A DNA stretch of 64,000 bases from Bermanella sp036960565 (GCA_036960565.1 JBALXQ010000037.1:1-64000), one strand, 5' to 3'. Counted from the first letter of the stretch, positions 42,201 through 51,426 are shown. Made by a program: numbers and translations. The notes: a model not told the origin generated them from the sequence alone.

Positions 42201-44288
42201 ATGCTAGATCTAACTCCGATCACAAAAACGTTTAACTTTGGCGGCCAAGAAGTCACCATCGAAACAGCCCGTATTGCCCGTCAGGCATCTGGTGCAGTTT
42301 TGGTTACTATGGGCGACGTACAAGTTCTTTGTACTGTAGTTGGTAAAAAAGAGCCTAAGCCAGGTCAGGGTTTTTTCCCACTAACGGTTAACTATCAAGA
42401 AAAATACTACGCGGCCGGTAAAATTCCTGGAGGCTACATTAAGCGTGAAAGCCGTCCAAGCGAAAACGAAACTCTTGTTAGTCGCTTGATTGACCGCCCA
42501 ATTCGTCCGCTTTTCCCTGCTGGTTACATGAACGAAGTTCAGTTAGTGACTACAGTGGTTTCTGCTGATACTGAAAACAACCCTGATATCGTTGCCATGA
42601 TTGGTGCGTCGGCTTGTTTGTCTATTTCTGGTGTTCCTTTCGATGGCCCAATTGGTGCTGCACGTGTGGGTTATACACGCGAAGATGGTTACTTCATTAA
42701 CCCAAAATTTGAAAAACTAAAAACTTCTTTGCTAGACATGACCGTTGCCGGTACTGACGAAGCCGTATTAATGGTTGAATCTGAAGCTAAAGAATTAAGC
42801 GAAGATGAAATGCTAGGTGCGGTATTGTTCGCCCATCAAGAACTTCAGTGTGTAGTAACTGCCGTTAAAGAATTTGCTGCCGAAGTAGCCACTCCTCGTT
42901 GGGAATGGTCTGCACCAGCCTTTAACGATGCTTTGTACTCAGACATTAAAGCAGCTGCCGGCGAAGAAGTAGCAGTTGCATACCAAACCAGCGACAAGAT
43001 GGCTCGTTACGACCTTCTTGATGTTGTTAATGCAAAAATTAAAGCACAGTTTGTAAACGAGGAAGCTGGTAACGGCGAAGAAGTTTCAAACATGTTCAAG
43101 AAGCTTCAAAAAGAAGTGGTACGTACTCGCATCGTAAATGGCGAGCCACGTATCGATGGTCGTGACGGTAAAACTGTTCGTGACTTGAACATCCAGGTTG
43201 ACGTATTAAAAGGGCCTCACGGTTCTGCATTGTTCACCCGTGGTGAAACTCAATCTATCGGTACTGTAACTCTGGGTTCTACCCGTGATGCGCAAACTGT
43301 TGAGTTCTTACACGAAGTCATTAAAGACAACTTCATGTTCCATTACAACTTCCCTCCTTACTCTGTAGGTGAATGTGGTCGTATGGGTGCACCGGGTCGT
43401 CGTGAGATTGGTCACGGTCGTTTAGCGCGTCGCGGTATTCAAGCCATGATGCCAAGCCTTGAAGATTTCCCATACACAGTACGTATGGTATCTGAGATTA
43501 CTGAATCTAACGGTTCCTCTTCAATGGCGTCTGTATGTACCGCGTCTCTAGCGTTGATGGATGCTGGCGTACCAATAAAAGCCCCTGTTGCTGGTATTGC
43601 TATGGGTCTTGTTAAAGAAGGTGACAAGTTCACCGTTCTTACAGACATCTTGGGTGACGAAGATCACTTAGGCGACATGGACTTTAAAGTAGCCGGGTCT
43701 GAAAACGGTATTACCGCACTTCAAATGGACATTAAAATCCAGGGTATCACTGAAGAGATTATGGAAATCGCCCTAGAGCAAGCTCTAGACGCGCGTATCA
43801 CAATCTTGAAGCAGATGAACGAAGTGATGCCTACGCATCGTGCACAAATGCCTGATAACGCACCTACTTACCTTACTCTTAAGATTCCTTCAGACAAGAT
43901 CGCTGAAGCAATTGGTAAAGGCGGCGCAACTATCCGTGGAATCTGTGACGAAACGGGTGCTGACGTTGATATCGGTGATACTGGTCTTATCAGCATCTTC
44001 GCACTAACGAAAGTTGCCGCTGAAAAAGCCAAAGGTATGTTCGAAGCAGTAACTGCTGAAGCGGAAGTAGGTACTATCTACAACGGTAAAGTTAACAAAA
44101 TTGTTGATTTTGGTGCCTTTGTAAACGTATTGCCTGGTAAAGATGGTTTGGTTCACATCTCGCAAATCTCTGACGAGCGCGTTGAGAACGTATCTGACTT
44201 CTTGAAAGAAGGTCAGACCATCAAGGTTAAAGTACTAGACGTTGATAACAAAGGTCGCATTAAGTTGACCATGAAGGGAATTGAATAA
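42201..44288 (+). CDS. pnp: Polyribonucleotide nucleotidyltransferase (PNPase)
   Basis: A 695-residue 3'-5' phosphorolytic exoribonuclease (E. coli 711). It has two RNase PH-like cores (DRPIRPLFPAGYMNEVQ in the first; ETQSIGTVTLGSTRDAQ and GGRMGAPGRREIGHG-like in the second), a linking helical domain, a KH domain (IAEAIGKGGATIRGI) and an S1 domain (NGKVNKIVDFGAFVNVLPG). It is part of the RNA degradosome in many gammaproteobacteria. Preceded by AAGGAAA. Confidence 0.97.
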   Translation: MLDLTPITKTFNFGGQEVTIETARIARQASGAVLVTMGDVQVLCTVVGKKEPKPGQGFFPLTVNYQEKYYAAGKIPGGYIKRESRPSENETLVSRLIDRPIRPLFPAGYMNEVQLVTTVVSADTENNPDIVAMIGASACLSISGVPFDGPIGAARVGYTREDGYFINPKFEKLKTSLLDMTVAGTDEAVLMVESEAKELSEDEMLGAVLFAHQELQCVVTAVKEFAAEVATPRWEWSAPAFNDALYSDIKAAAGEEVAVAYQTSDKMARYDLLDVVNAKIKAQFVNEEAGNGEEVSNMFKKLQKEVVRTRIVNGEPRIDGRDGKTVRDLNIQVDVLKGPHGSALFTRGETQSIGTVTLGSTRDAQTVEFLHEVIKDNFMFHYNFPPYSVGECGRMGAPGRREIGHGRLARRGIQAMMPSLEDFPYTVRMVSEITESNGSSSMASVCTASLALMDAGVPIKAPVAGIAMGLVKEGDKFTVLTDILGDEDHLGDMDFKVAGSENGITALQMDIKIQGITEEIMEIALEQALDARITILKQMNEVMPTHRAQMPDNAPTYLTLKIPSDKIAEAIGKGGATIRGICDETGADVDIGDTGLISIFALTKVAAEKAKGMFEAVTAEAEVGTIYNGKVNKIVDFGAFVNVLPGKDGLVHISQISDERVENVSDFLKEGQTIKVKVLDVDNKGRIKLTMKGIE

Positions 44289-44369
44289 GTTATAGGAATA
44301 TAATGAGTCTCAGTAATGCGTGAATAATTCCTGAGGTTTAATTCCTAATTAACCGTTCCTTTATACTAA

Positions 44370-44403
44370 AAACCTATCTGGATTTTTCTAGATGGGTTTT
44401 TAC
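44370..44403 (+). terminator. Terminator after pnp
   Basis: AACCTATCTGGA pairs with TCTAGATGGGTT through two G:T wobbles around TTTT, followed by TTTT. Confidence 0.75.
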
Positions 44404-44483
44404 GTTCAGGGACCGCGATATCTTGGAACTGTCTGAAACAAGTTCCAATGGTATTAACTGAATTTGAGTGAGAAGAGATAGCT

Positions 44484-44966
44484 ATGACAATCGCAGACAA
44501 AAAAGTCGTTACCATTGAATTTACAGTTAAAAATGCCGAAACCAATGAAGTAATTGAATCTTCTGTGGGTGGCGAGCCGTTAATTTACCTGCACGGTTTT
44601 AATAACCTGGTTCCTGGCCTTGAAAAAGCATTGGCTGGTAAAACCGTTGGCGATAAATACGACGTAAATGTAAGCCCTGAAGAAGGTTACGGCCTACGAG
44701 ACGAAGCCTTGGTACAAGAAGTACCGAAAGCAGCGTTTGAAGGTATAGATAAAGTAGATGTTGGTATGGAATTCACCGCAGATGGCCCAAGTGGTCCAGT
44801 TGTGGTTGAAGTTACCAAGGTTGTAGATGATATGGTGACGATCGACTCTAACCATCCTTTAGCCGGTATTCCATTGGCTTTTTCTGGTGAAATTCAGGAA
44901 ATTCGTGATGCCAAGGAAGACGAGCTAGAGCATGGCCATATTCACGGTCCTAGCTGCAGTCACTAG
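44484..44966 (+). CDS. slyD: FKBP-type peptidyl-prolyl isomerase, SlyD-like
   Basis: A 160-residue cytoplasmic PPIase and chaperone with SlyD architecture: an FKBP domain split by the IF (insert-in-flap) domain. Conserved blocks are PLIYLHGFNNLVPGLEKAL and VSPEEGYGLRDEALVQEVPK, and SNHPLAGIPLAFSGEIQEIR. The C-terminal tail ELEHGHIHGPSCSH is a short form of SlyD's His/Cys-rich metal-binding tail, so nickel binding is possible but weaker than in E. coli. AGAAGAGATAG precedes the ATG. Confidence 0.88.
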   Translation: MTIADKKVVTIEFTVKNAETNEVIESSVGGEPLIYLHGFNNLVPGLEKALAGKTVGDKYDVNVSPEEGYGLRDEALVQEVPKAAFEGIDKVDVGMEFTADGPSGPVVVEVTKVVDDMVTIDSNHPLAGIPLAFSGEIQEIRDAKEDELEHGHIHGPSCSH

Positions 44967-45133
44967 TTTTTTATGGGTTTGTTTTATCGAACTCTCATCC
45001 CCCTGCCTGCAGGGGTGATACTTTTCTTATTTTGTGCGTTTCAAATTCATTTTCTTTGCCGTTAAACCTTACCCGTACCCCCAGATTCATTATGTGTTCT
45101 ACACTCAAAAAAGGTGCTAATTGAGTTTACTAC

Positions 45134-46099
45134 ATGTGTGTCTATCAATTTCGTGATGGCAAAAAATGTCAGTTAGAAGATGCCGGTCAGGGTTTTTGTT
45201 ATTGGCATGACCCAACCATTGATAAATCTGGCGAAAATCTTGCTGTAAGACTCGAAGGGGTTATCAAGGCTGGGCACTGCATGGAAGGCGCTTCACTTAA
45301 GCGTGCAAACCTTGAAGGGATTAACCTAGTTTGCCACGGTCGCAAAGAAAATTATTCCTTGGCGCGAGCTGACTTGTATCGAGCTAACTTGCGCAACGCT
45401 CACTTGTTTCGTATTGACCTAACCGAAGCCTCCCTCATGAAAACCGACTGTCGAGAAGCCAATATGCATTTCGCCTGTTTAAAAAAGGCAAATCTGTTGG
45501 GCGCTCGACTGGAGGGGGCCAAGATTGAAAACATTGAATGGGGTAAACAATTACTCCATGAAGAAAAAGGAATAGAAGCTGCCAAAGGGAAGCGCATTCA
45601 AGAATCTATAGATTTTTTTGAACAGGCCGAAGAGATTTGTCGTAACTTACGTAAAGTAAGCGAGCTACAGGGGTTGTTTGAATTGGCTGGGCACTTTTTT
45701 TACGAAGAGATGCTTATGCGTCGCTATCAAATGCCACTGTGGTCATTTCAGCGGGGGGTATCCAAGCTAGTTGATGTGTTTTGTGGTTATGGAGAGAAAC
45801 CTTTAAGGGTTATTTTAGTTTCCTTAAGTTTTATTAGCATATGTGGATTTTTTTATTTTTTCCTAGGGATATCCGATCATGGGCAAGATCTGGCATTTGA
45901 GCCCCAGCAGTCTTTTTGGGCTAACTTGATGGTTTTAGGGAAGCACATGTATTTTAGTGTTGTCACCTTTACAACCCTTGGCTATGGCGATCTGGTACCG
46001 GTGGGAAGTAGTCGCGTGGTGGCTGCCATCGAAGCCTTTGTAGGCAGTTTTACCCTGGCATTGTTTGTTGTGGTGTTTGTGAAAAAAATGACTCGTTAA
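45134..46099 (+). CDS. Pentapeptide-repeat potassium-channel-like membrane protein
   Basis: A 321-residue protein with three parts. Residues 1-27 carry C2, C12, C22 and H25 (C-x9-C-x9-C-x2-H), a likely zinc-binding motif. Residues about 50-135 are pentapeptide repeats of the A(D/N)Lxx type (ANLEGINLV, ARADLYRANLRNAHL, KANLLGARLEGA), which would form a right-handed beta helix. Residues about 225-320 have two membrane helices around TTLGYGD, the potassium selectivity filter of two-helix (Ion_trans_2) channels. An acidic helical stretch links them. The soluble part probably senses or binds something that gates the channel. Upstream ribosome binding is weak (TTGAGT) and the ATG at 45134 is the first available. 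Confidence 0.82.
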   Translation: MCVYQFRDGKKCQLEDAGQGFCYWHDPTIDKSGENLAVRLEGVIKAGHCMEGASLKRANLEGINLVCHGRKENYSLARADLYRANLRNAHLFRIDLTEASLMKTDCREANMHFACLKKANLLGARLEGAKIENIEWGKQLLHEEKGIEAAKGKRIQESIDFFEQAEEICRNLRKVSELQGLFELAGHFFYEEMLMRRYQMPLWSFQRGVSKLVDVFCGYGEKPLRVILVSLSFISICGFFYFFLGISDHGQDLAFEPQQSFWANLMVLGKHMYFSVVTFTTLGYGDLVPVGSSRVVAAIEAFVGSFTLALFVVVFVKKMTR

Positions 46100-46205
46100 T
46101 ATCTTCAGGTTTAAGGGTATATCTGGCCAGTTTATCCACTGAGTGTTGGCACTGATTGCCTAAATCGTTATGCTGCTTTCATAAAAATAAAAGTTGGAGA
46201 GAGTT

Positions 46206-47087
46206 ATGAAGGCCGATCTGCTTATTCAGGTAGTTTTACCTGCTGCATTGTTTATCATTATGTTGGGGATGGGCTTATCGCTTAAACTCAGTGACTTTAA
46301 ATTAGTGGCATCAAAACCCAAAGCAGTGGCATTAGGCCTGTTGGCGCAAATGCTTATGTTACCTGCCATGGCTTATATCATTGTCCTAGCTCTCGATTTA
46401 CAAGGTGCACTGGCCATGGGGTTGTTGATACTGGCCTTATGTCCGGGGGGAACCACATCTAATTTGTATACCTATTTGGCTAAGGGAGATATTGCTCTAT
46501 CGGTTACCTTGACGTCTGTGGTGAGCTTGTTGGCACCCTTTATTGTGCCTTTCATGATAGTGATTTTCATGGGTTTAGTCATGGGCGAAGGACAGCAGAT
46601 TGAGCTGCCTATATTAAAAACTATTATTCAGTTAGTGATCATTACCATTATTCCAATTGCTTTGGGTATGATTATAAATCACTACAAACCTAGGTTTTCA
46701 GCTCAGGCTGAGAATCCAGTTAAGATTTTTTCAGTGCTGTTTTTATTGCTGATTGTAATAGGTATTGTGGCGAAAAATATTAATCATATGGCCGATTACT
46801 TTTCTCAGGCTGGTGTGGCAGCTTTAGTGCTAAATGTATCCTGTATGGTAGTGGGTTACGCTATTGCCAAATTTGCCAAATTAAATGAAGCACAAAGCAA
46901 GGCGATCTCGATTGAAGTGGGTTTTCAAAACGGCACCCTAGCAATTGTTATTGCGTTAACTTTATTGCAAAACACTGAGATGGCCATCGCAGCTACTTGT
47001 TACTCTTTAATTATGTTTGTTACCGGAGCAATTTTTGCCTGGATATTGAATCGTAAAAGTGAGGAGGCAGTTAGCGCACAGGCGTAG
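46206..47087 (+). CDS. Bile acid:sodium symporter (BASS) family transporter
   Basis: A 293-residue membrane protein from the ATG at 46206, which TTGGAGAGAG serves; the TTG at 46194 would overlap that site. There are about nine hydrophobic helices. The family motif LCPGGTTSNLYTYLAKGDIALSVTLT is present, split here by position (residues about 81-105), and EVGFQNGTLAIVIAL corresponds to the second conserved crossover. BASS members import organic anions such as bile acids, pantothenate or 2-keto acids with sodium; the substrate here is unknown. A strong bidirectional terminator follows. Confidence 0.88.
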   Translation: MKADLLIQVVLPAALFIIMLGMGLSLKLSDFKLVASKPKAVALGLLAQMLMLPAMAYIIVLALDLQGALAMGLLILALCPGGTTSNLYTYLAKGDIALSVTLTSVVSLLAPFIVPFMIVIFMGLVMGEGQQIELPILKTIIQLVIITIIPIALGMIINHYKPRFSAQAENPVKIFSVLFLLLIVIGIVAKNINHMADYFSQAGVAALVLNVSCMVVGYAIAKFAKLNEAQSKAISIEVGFQNGTLAIVIALTLLQNTEMAIAATCYSLIMFVTGAIFAWILNRKSEEAVSAQA

Positions 47088-47111
47088 CTTTTAAAGCGTT
47101 CTAGTTGCAAT

Positions 47112-47148
47112 AAAAAAGGGGAGCATGATTAACATGCTCCCCTTTTTT
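47112..47148. terminator. Bidirectional rho-independent terminator
   Basis: A perfect 16-base inverted repeat (47112-47127 and 47133-47148), AAAAAAGGGGAGCATG against CATGCTCCCCTTTTTT with loop ATTAA. It lies between the convergent BASS and yceI genes and carries T-runs for both directions. Confidence 0.93.
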
Positions 47149-47183
47149 ATGCCCAAGGAAGGACGGTATATTGTTTTTAACGA

Positions 47184-47762
47184 TTACTTTCGAATACCTT
47201 CAATATACAGGTTTAATTCAACTTCTTTAGACGCAGGCCCTAGGTTAAAGTCGATGTTGAAATCATGAAGGGATATTTTAGTGAAGCCTTCAAAGCCGCG
47301 ACGAAAGCCACCCCAAGGGTCATTGCCTGCGCCAATTTGCTTCGCGTATATGATTATATTGCGAGTAACACCATGAAGCGTTAAATCGCCATAAATTTTT
47401 ACTTCGCCATTGTCATCACTTACCACCTTAGTGCTTTTAAATGTGGCCTTTGGAAACTTCTTAACATCTAGAAAGTCTTTGCTGCGTAAATGTTTATCAC
47501 GCTCACCATGGTTACTATCAAGGCTGGCCGTATCAATGCTGACTTCAACACTTGAAGACGCTGGGTTTTTTTCATCAAATTTGAATTCACCACTGAAATC
47601 ATTAAAGCGACCTTTCAACCAGCTAATGCCTAGGTGCTTAATTTTAAACTCAATGGTCGCATGCATACCCTTGGTATCAATCTGATATTGCTCGCTGGCC
47701 CAAAGTGAGCTGCTCATGCTGAATGCTAGTGCCAGCAAGACGGTTTTTATTTGAATTTTCAT
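47184..47762 (-). CDS. YceI family periplasmic protein
   Basis: A 192-residue exported lipocalin-like protein from the ATG at 47762, which has CTGGAG upstream; the upstream ATG at 47786 would put 8 residues before the signal peptide. The signal peptide is MKIQIKTVLLALAFSMSSS(LWA), cut before SEQYQIDTKG. The YceI fold is supported by HATIEFKIKHLGISWLKGRF and the KHLRSKDFLDVKKFPKATFK block. Relatives bind polyisoprenoid or other amphiphilic lipids such as ubiquinone-like molecules. It lies 30 bases after the cytochrome b561 gene, a common pairing. Confidence 0.9.
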   Translation of the reverse strand: MKIQIKTVLLALAFSMSSSLWASEQYQIDTKGMHATIEFKIKHLGISWLKGRFNDFSGEFKFDEKNPASSSVEVSIDTASLDSNHGERDKHLRSKDFLDVKKFPKATFKSTKVVSDDNGEVKIYGDLTLHGVTRNIIIYAKQIGAGNDPWGGFRRGFEGFTKISLHDFNIDFNLGPASKEVELNLYIEGIRK

Positions 47763-47792
47763 GTATTTCTCCAGAGTGTATTTCAAGTTTAG

Positions 47793-48329
47793 TTAAAGCA
47801 TACGCTTTAAGGTTTTATCTTTATCAAAAAGGTGGTGTTTTAATGCGCCTGCTGCATGAAGCCCTACAAGTGCCATTAATGCATAGGCGGCCCATTCATG
47901 AATGACACCGGCAATATCCTCCTGATCTTCAACTGCATTGATAATGCTAGGAAAGTTAAATGTCCCAAATATTTCAATGGCTCGATTCTCTGATGTAGCG
48001 ATGAGATATCCGCTCACTACGATTACAATGATGCCCAGATACAAGATCCAATGTATGACTTTGGCCAGTTTAATTTCCCAAGCCTTGTGGTTTTCCAAAT
48101 GTTTGGGTGTTGTGGATAAAAAACGCCAAACTAATCGAGTCAACAAAATAAAGACAAAGACCATTCCAAAGCTTTTATGTAAATCCGGCGCCTGCTGATA
48201 CCACGAATGATAATAATCGAGCGTGCGCATCCAATACCCAAGCCCGAATAATCCAAAGATAAACAAGACACTTAACCAGTGTAGGATACGAGTGCCCAGG
48301 GGCCATTTAGAGTCGTTTACATTATTCAT
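47793..48329 (-). CDS. Cytochrome b561 family protein
   Basis: A 178-residue four-helix integral membrane protein. Likely haem-ligand histidines are in TRILHWLSVLFIFGL, DLHKSFGMVFVFILL, VIHWILYLGIIVIV and VIHEWAAYALMALVGLHAAG. The ALKHHLFDKD end is typical of the family. It probably passes electrons between the quinone pool and the periplasm, with the co-transcribed YceI as a lipid/quinone-binding partner. Confidence 0.88.
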   Translation of the reverse strand: MNNVNDSKWPLGTRILHWLSVLFIFGLFGLGYWMRTLDYYHSWYQQAPDLHKSFGMVFVFILLTRLVWRFLSTTPKHLENHKAWEIKLAKVIHWILYLGIIVIVVSGYLIATSENRAIEIFGTFNFPSIINAVEDQEDIAGVIHEWAAYALMALVGLHAAGALKHHLFDKDKTLKRML

Positions 48330-48556
48330 CTTGCTCAGCCCGAGTGGAGAGATTTATAAGCTTACATATATGCCAGTAGATAATAAATGGCAATAATTTG
48401 AGGTTTTCAATCGTATTTTTAGATGGGTTTTGCTGATGGCTCACATGAAAAACATTTCTGTCTCTGGATGAGAAATCCGCGTCCTAAAATGCAACTGGCC
48501 AATAAAGCAAATGCCTGCATAATAAATGTATCAACAATAACAAAGTAGGTGAGAGT

Positions 48557-48901
48557 ATGGAGACGGTTCAAGAGTTCAAAAGTTTTAAAGAATTTTATGC
48601 CTTCTATTTAGGTGAGCACAGTAATCCGGTGTGTCGTAACCTGCATTTTATTGGCAGTTCACTGGTCCTTTGTGTTTTAGCATATGCATTACTGACGGGG
48701 CAGTATGCTTTGTTGTGGTTAATGCCGGTGATTGGCTATGGCTTTGCTTGGGTTGGACACTTCTTTTTCGAACATAATAAGCCTGCCACCTTCCAGTATC
48801 CGTTTTACAGTTTGGCTTCTGATTGGATTATGTTGTTTCAATTCTTAACTGGCACCTTAAGTAAAGAGCATTTTAAGCCAGAAAATAAGATCGCCAACTA
48901 G
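48557..48901 (+). CDS. Mpo1-like (DUF962) membrane protein
   Basis: A 114-residue membrane protein with three hydrophobic helices. The invariant histidine motifs EHSNPVCRNLHFIGSSL and VGHFFFEHNKPATFQYP match the Mpo1/DUF962 family. Yeast Mpo1 is an Fe(II)-dependent dioxygenase in 2-hydroxy fatty acid breakdown; the bacterial role is not settled. AGGTGAG precedes the ATG. Confidence 0.88.
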   Translation: METVQEFKSFKEFYAFYLGEHSNPVCRNLHFIGSSLVLCVLAYALLTGQYALLWLMPVIGYGFAWVGHFFFEHNKPATFQYPFYSLASDWIMLFQFLTGTLSKEHFKPENKIAN

Positions 48902-48930
48902 TGTTTTCAATGAGTTAGCCGTAAGTGAAT

Positions 48931-48952
48931 AAAGGCCCATATGGGCCTTTTG
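48931..48952. terminator. Palindromic terminator after the Mpo1-like gene
   Basis: AAAGGCCCAT and ATGGGCCTTT form a perfect 20-base palindrome; in RNA about 8 pairs close a small loop. The T's in the right arm suggest termination in either direction. Confidence 0.7.
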
Positions 48953-49171
48953 TCTCTTCCTCTTAATACATTAGCACTTTTGCCAAACGGGTGGTCATAA
49001 GTCGCCATTTGTCATTCTTGCGTGCTGGTGCTTTTTTGTGCATAATACGCGACCCTGTTTTATAGGCTGACATTTCTGGTGTCTTCTTACAAATGCAGGC
49101 CTCCTTGCCTTGAGCCATTCTTGTATACATAGAATGTCAGTTTAAGGCTATTAACCCATAGGGAGCATTTT

Positions 49172-49612
49172 ATGCGTCATTATGAAGTTGTATTTCTGGT
49201 ACACCCAGATCAAAGCGAACAAGTAGCCTCTATGATTGAGCGTTACACAGGCTCAATCACTGAAGCAGGTGGTGCTATCCACCGTCTTGAAGACTGGGGC
49301 CGTCGTCACCTGGCTTACCCAATCCAAAAGATCCACAAAGCACATTACGTTCTTATGAACATCGAATGTAATAACGAGACTTTAGCCGAGCTAAACAACA
49401 CTTTCCGTTTCAACGATGCTGTTATTCGTAGCATGGTTATTCGTACGAAAGATGCGGTTACAGAAATGTCTCCAATTAAAGCTGCTGAAAGCCGCCAAGA
49501 TCGTCGTGATGAGCGTCCAGCTCGTCGTGAAGATGAAGCCGCTGCCCCAGCTGCCCCAGCTGCCCCTGTAACTGAAGAAGTAGCTGTTCCAGCTGCCGAT
49601 TCTGCAGAATAA
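49172..49612 (+). CDS. rpsF: 30S ribosomal protein S6
   Basis: A 146-residue S6 (E. coli 131-135) with MRHYEVVFLVHPDQSEQV, GRRHLAYPIQKIHKAHYVLM and the INT-like FRFNDAVIRSMVIRTKDAV core. The C-terminus is extended with an Arg/Asp/Glu-rich stretch, then a low-complexity AAPAAPAAP tail coded by a short tandem DNA repeat near 49540-49566. S6 tails are glutamylated in E. coli by RimK; this tail ends SAE and differs. Followed by rpsR after 14 bases. Confidence 0.96.
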   Translation: MRHYEVVFLVHPDQSEQVASMIERYTGSITEAGGAIHRLEDWGRRHLAYPIQKIHKAHYVLMNIECNNETLAELNNTFRFNDAVIRSMVIRTKDAVTEMSPIKAAESRQDRRDERPARREDEAAAPAAPAAPVTEEVAVPAADSAE

Positions 49613-49626
49613 TTGGAGAAATAATT

Positions 49627-49854
49627 ATGTCTCGTTTTTTCCGTCGTCGTAAGTTCTGTCGTTTCTCTGCCGAAGGCGCTGCCGCCATCGATTACAAAGA
49701 CCTTGAAATGATTAAAGGTTACGTAACTGAAACTGGTAAAATCGTTCCTAGCCGTATCACTGGTACTAAAGCTAAATACCAGCGTCAGCTATCTACAGCG
49801 ATCAAGCGTGCTCGTTACGTTGCTTTAATTCAATACACCGACGCACATAAGTAA
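49627..49854 (+). CDS. rpsR: 30S ribosomal protein S18
   Basis: A 75-residue protein, exactly the usual length, with MSRFFRRRKFCRFSAEG, the conserved IVPSRITGTKAKYQRQLSTA and the KRARYVALIQYT end. It binds next to S6 on the 30S platform. TTGGAGAAA provides the ribosome binding site. Confidence 0.97.
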   Translation: MSRFFRRRKFCRFSAEGAAAIDYKDLEMIKGYVTETGKIVPSRITGTKAKYQRQLSTAIKRARYVALIQYTDAHK

Positions 49855-49872
49855 GTCGGTTAAGGTGCTGCT

Positions 49873-50727
49873 ATGAATGCCATTGCACGTTTTGCGATGC
49901 AAGGGCCTCGTCAGGCAGCACTGATGTCAGTATTGTTTGCAGCCATTCCCCTGATGTATTGGGTGAGTGCTGCGGTTGTGGCTCTGGTGATACTTCGCCA
50001 GGGACTCAGCAAAGGATTCAATGTTCTGTTGCCCGCGTTGTTACCAGGAATTGCCTGGTATGCGGCGCAACAGGAGATTACCGTGTTTATGGTGGTTTTA
50101 GGGTGTGCCTTAATGGCCGCAGTATTACGCTCTAGCGTCTCACTGCCTAAATCCATTGCGGTATCGACGTTGCTAGGATTAGCTGTTGTGTTTATTTTGC
50201 CTAATTTAAGTCCCATGTGGCTTGATGTTTTGCAAAAAGGCGCTCAAGAATACAGCCAGTTAATAGCACCAGAAGATCCGCACACAGCAGCTATGCTGAC
50301 CCCCTGGATTTTACCCATGTTATTGGGTGGCATTGCAGCCTTGCTGCAGTTGTTTGCTATTGGAGCCTTATTAATGGCCCGTAGTTGGCAGTCAACGTTG
50401 TTTAATCCTGGTGAATTTAGTAAAGAGTTCCAGAGTTTTCGCTTGCCTATTGGGTATGTGTTAATGGCTTTGGTTGTGCTCTTTATAGGTGTTTCAAATG
50501 CCGATTTGGCATCGGGAATTCCTGTAGTGTTAGTTCCTTTGTTTATCATGGGGATTAGCCTGGTCCATAGTGTAGTGGCAATAAAGCAATTGAGTTCACA
50601 ATGGTTAATGGCGTTTTACATTAGCATGTTGTTCTTTTTGCCTTATATGTACGCATTACTAATTTTAGTGGCCCTGTTGGATGTACTATTCAATATTCGC
50701 GGCAAACTAAATGACACGGCAAACTAA
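49873..50727 (+). CDS. Conserved membrane protein between rpsR and rplI
   Basis: A 284-residue integral membrane protein with about 8 hydrophobic helices. The predicted central loop (residues about 115-140) carries LQKGAQEYSQLIAPEDPHTA. The position between rpsR and rplI is conserved in Pseudomonas and relatives, where a DUF2232/YybS-like membrane protein is found; its function is unknown. Co-transcription with the ribosomal genes is likely, since it starts 18 bases after rpsR. Confidence 0.85.
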   Translation: MNAIARFAMQGPRQAALMSVLFAAIPLMYWVSAAVVALVILRQGLSKGFNVLLPALLPGIAWYAAQQEITVFMVVLGCALMAAVLRSSVSLPKSIAVSTLLGLAVVFILPNLSPMWLDVLQKGAQEYSQLIAPEDPHTAAMLTPWILPMLLGGIAALLQLFAIGALLMARSWQSTLFNPGEFSKEFQSFRLPIGYVLMALVVLFIGVSNADLASGIPVVLVPLFIMGISLVHSVVAIKQLSSQWLMAFYISMLFFLPYMYALLILVALLDVLFNIRGKLNDTAN

Positions 50728-50784
50728 TTTAATTTGTGCTTCTAGAACTTCTAGCAACACAATCAGCCCTGTAAGGTGTTTAAA

Positions 50785-51234
50785 ATGAAAGTTATTCTTT
50801 TAGAAAAAGTTGCAAAGTTAGGTTCTCTTGGCGATACAGTAACTGTTAAATCTGGTTACGGTCGTAACTTCCTAGTACCTCAGCGTAAAGCTGTTCCTGC
50901 TACTGAAGCTAACATTGCTACTTTCGGCGCACGTCGTGTTGAGCTTGAAAAAGCCGCTGCCGAAAAACTAACTGCTGCACAAGCTCGTGCTGAACAGTTG
51001 AAAGAACTAGAATTGTCTCTAGCTGTTAAAGCTGGCGAAGATGGTAAGTTGTTCGGTTCAATTGGTACTCGTGACCTTGCCGACCTTATCAGCTCTACTG
51101 GTATCGAAGCTTCTAAATCAGAAATTCGCTTACCTAACGGTCCTCTACGTACTACTGGTACGTTCGAGATCGATCTTCAGCTACACGCTGACGTGAAAAC
51201 TGTACTAACAGTACACGTTGCCGCTGAAGAATAA
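50785..51234 (+). CDS. rplI: 50S ribosomal protein L9
   Basis: A 149-residue protein, exactly the E. coli length, from the ATG at 50785 (MKVILLEKVAKLGSLGDTV); TAAGGTG lies at correct spacing, and the in-frame GTG at 50776 is part of that site. The N-terminal domain has the GYGRNFLVPQRKAVPAT motif, followed by a long helix and the C-terminal domain (SIGTRDLADLI). It binds 23S helix 76. Confidence 0.97.
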   Translation: MKVILLEKVAKLGSLGDTVTVKSGYGRNFLVPQRKAVPATEANIATFGARRVELEKAAAEKLTAAQARAEQLKELELSLAVKAGEDGKLFGSIGTRDLADLISSTGIEASKSEIRLPNGPLRTTGTFEIDLQLHADVKTVLTVHVAAEE

Positions 51235-51266
51235 TCTACTGGCTTAATGGCCAATAGATAAAATAG

Positions 51267-51289
51267 AAACCCGCTTCGGCGGGTTTTTT
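51267..51289 (+). terminator. Rho-independent terminator after rplI
   Basis: ACCCGC, loop TTCG, GCGGGT, then TTTTTT: a C(UUCG)G-capped stem with a clear T-run. Confidence 0.93.
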
Positions 51290-51426
51290 GTTTTTTGGTT
51301 CCTCCTCCCGATAAAGCCTCTTTAGCGTCATAGCCTACAAAATACCTCCCCTGATTCATCTTGAGCAAAACCTTCAAACAAGGCACACTTACCCCTTATC
51401 TTTTACCTGAAGTATTCAATATCGCC

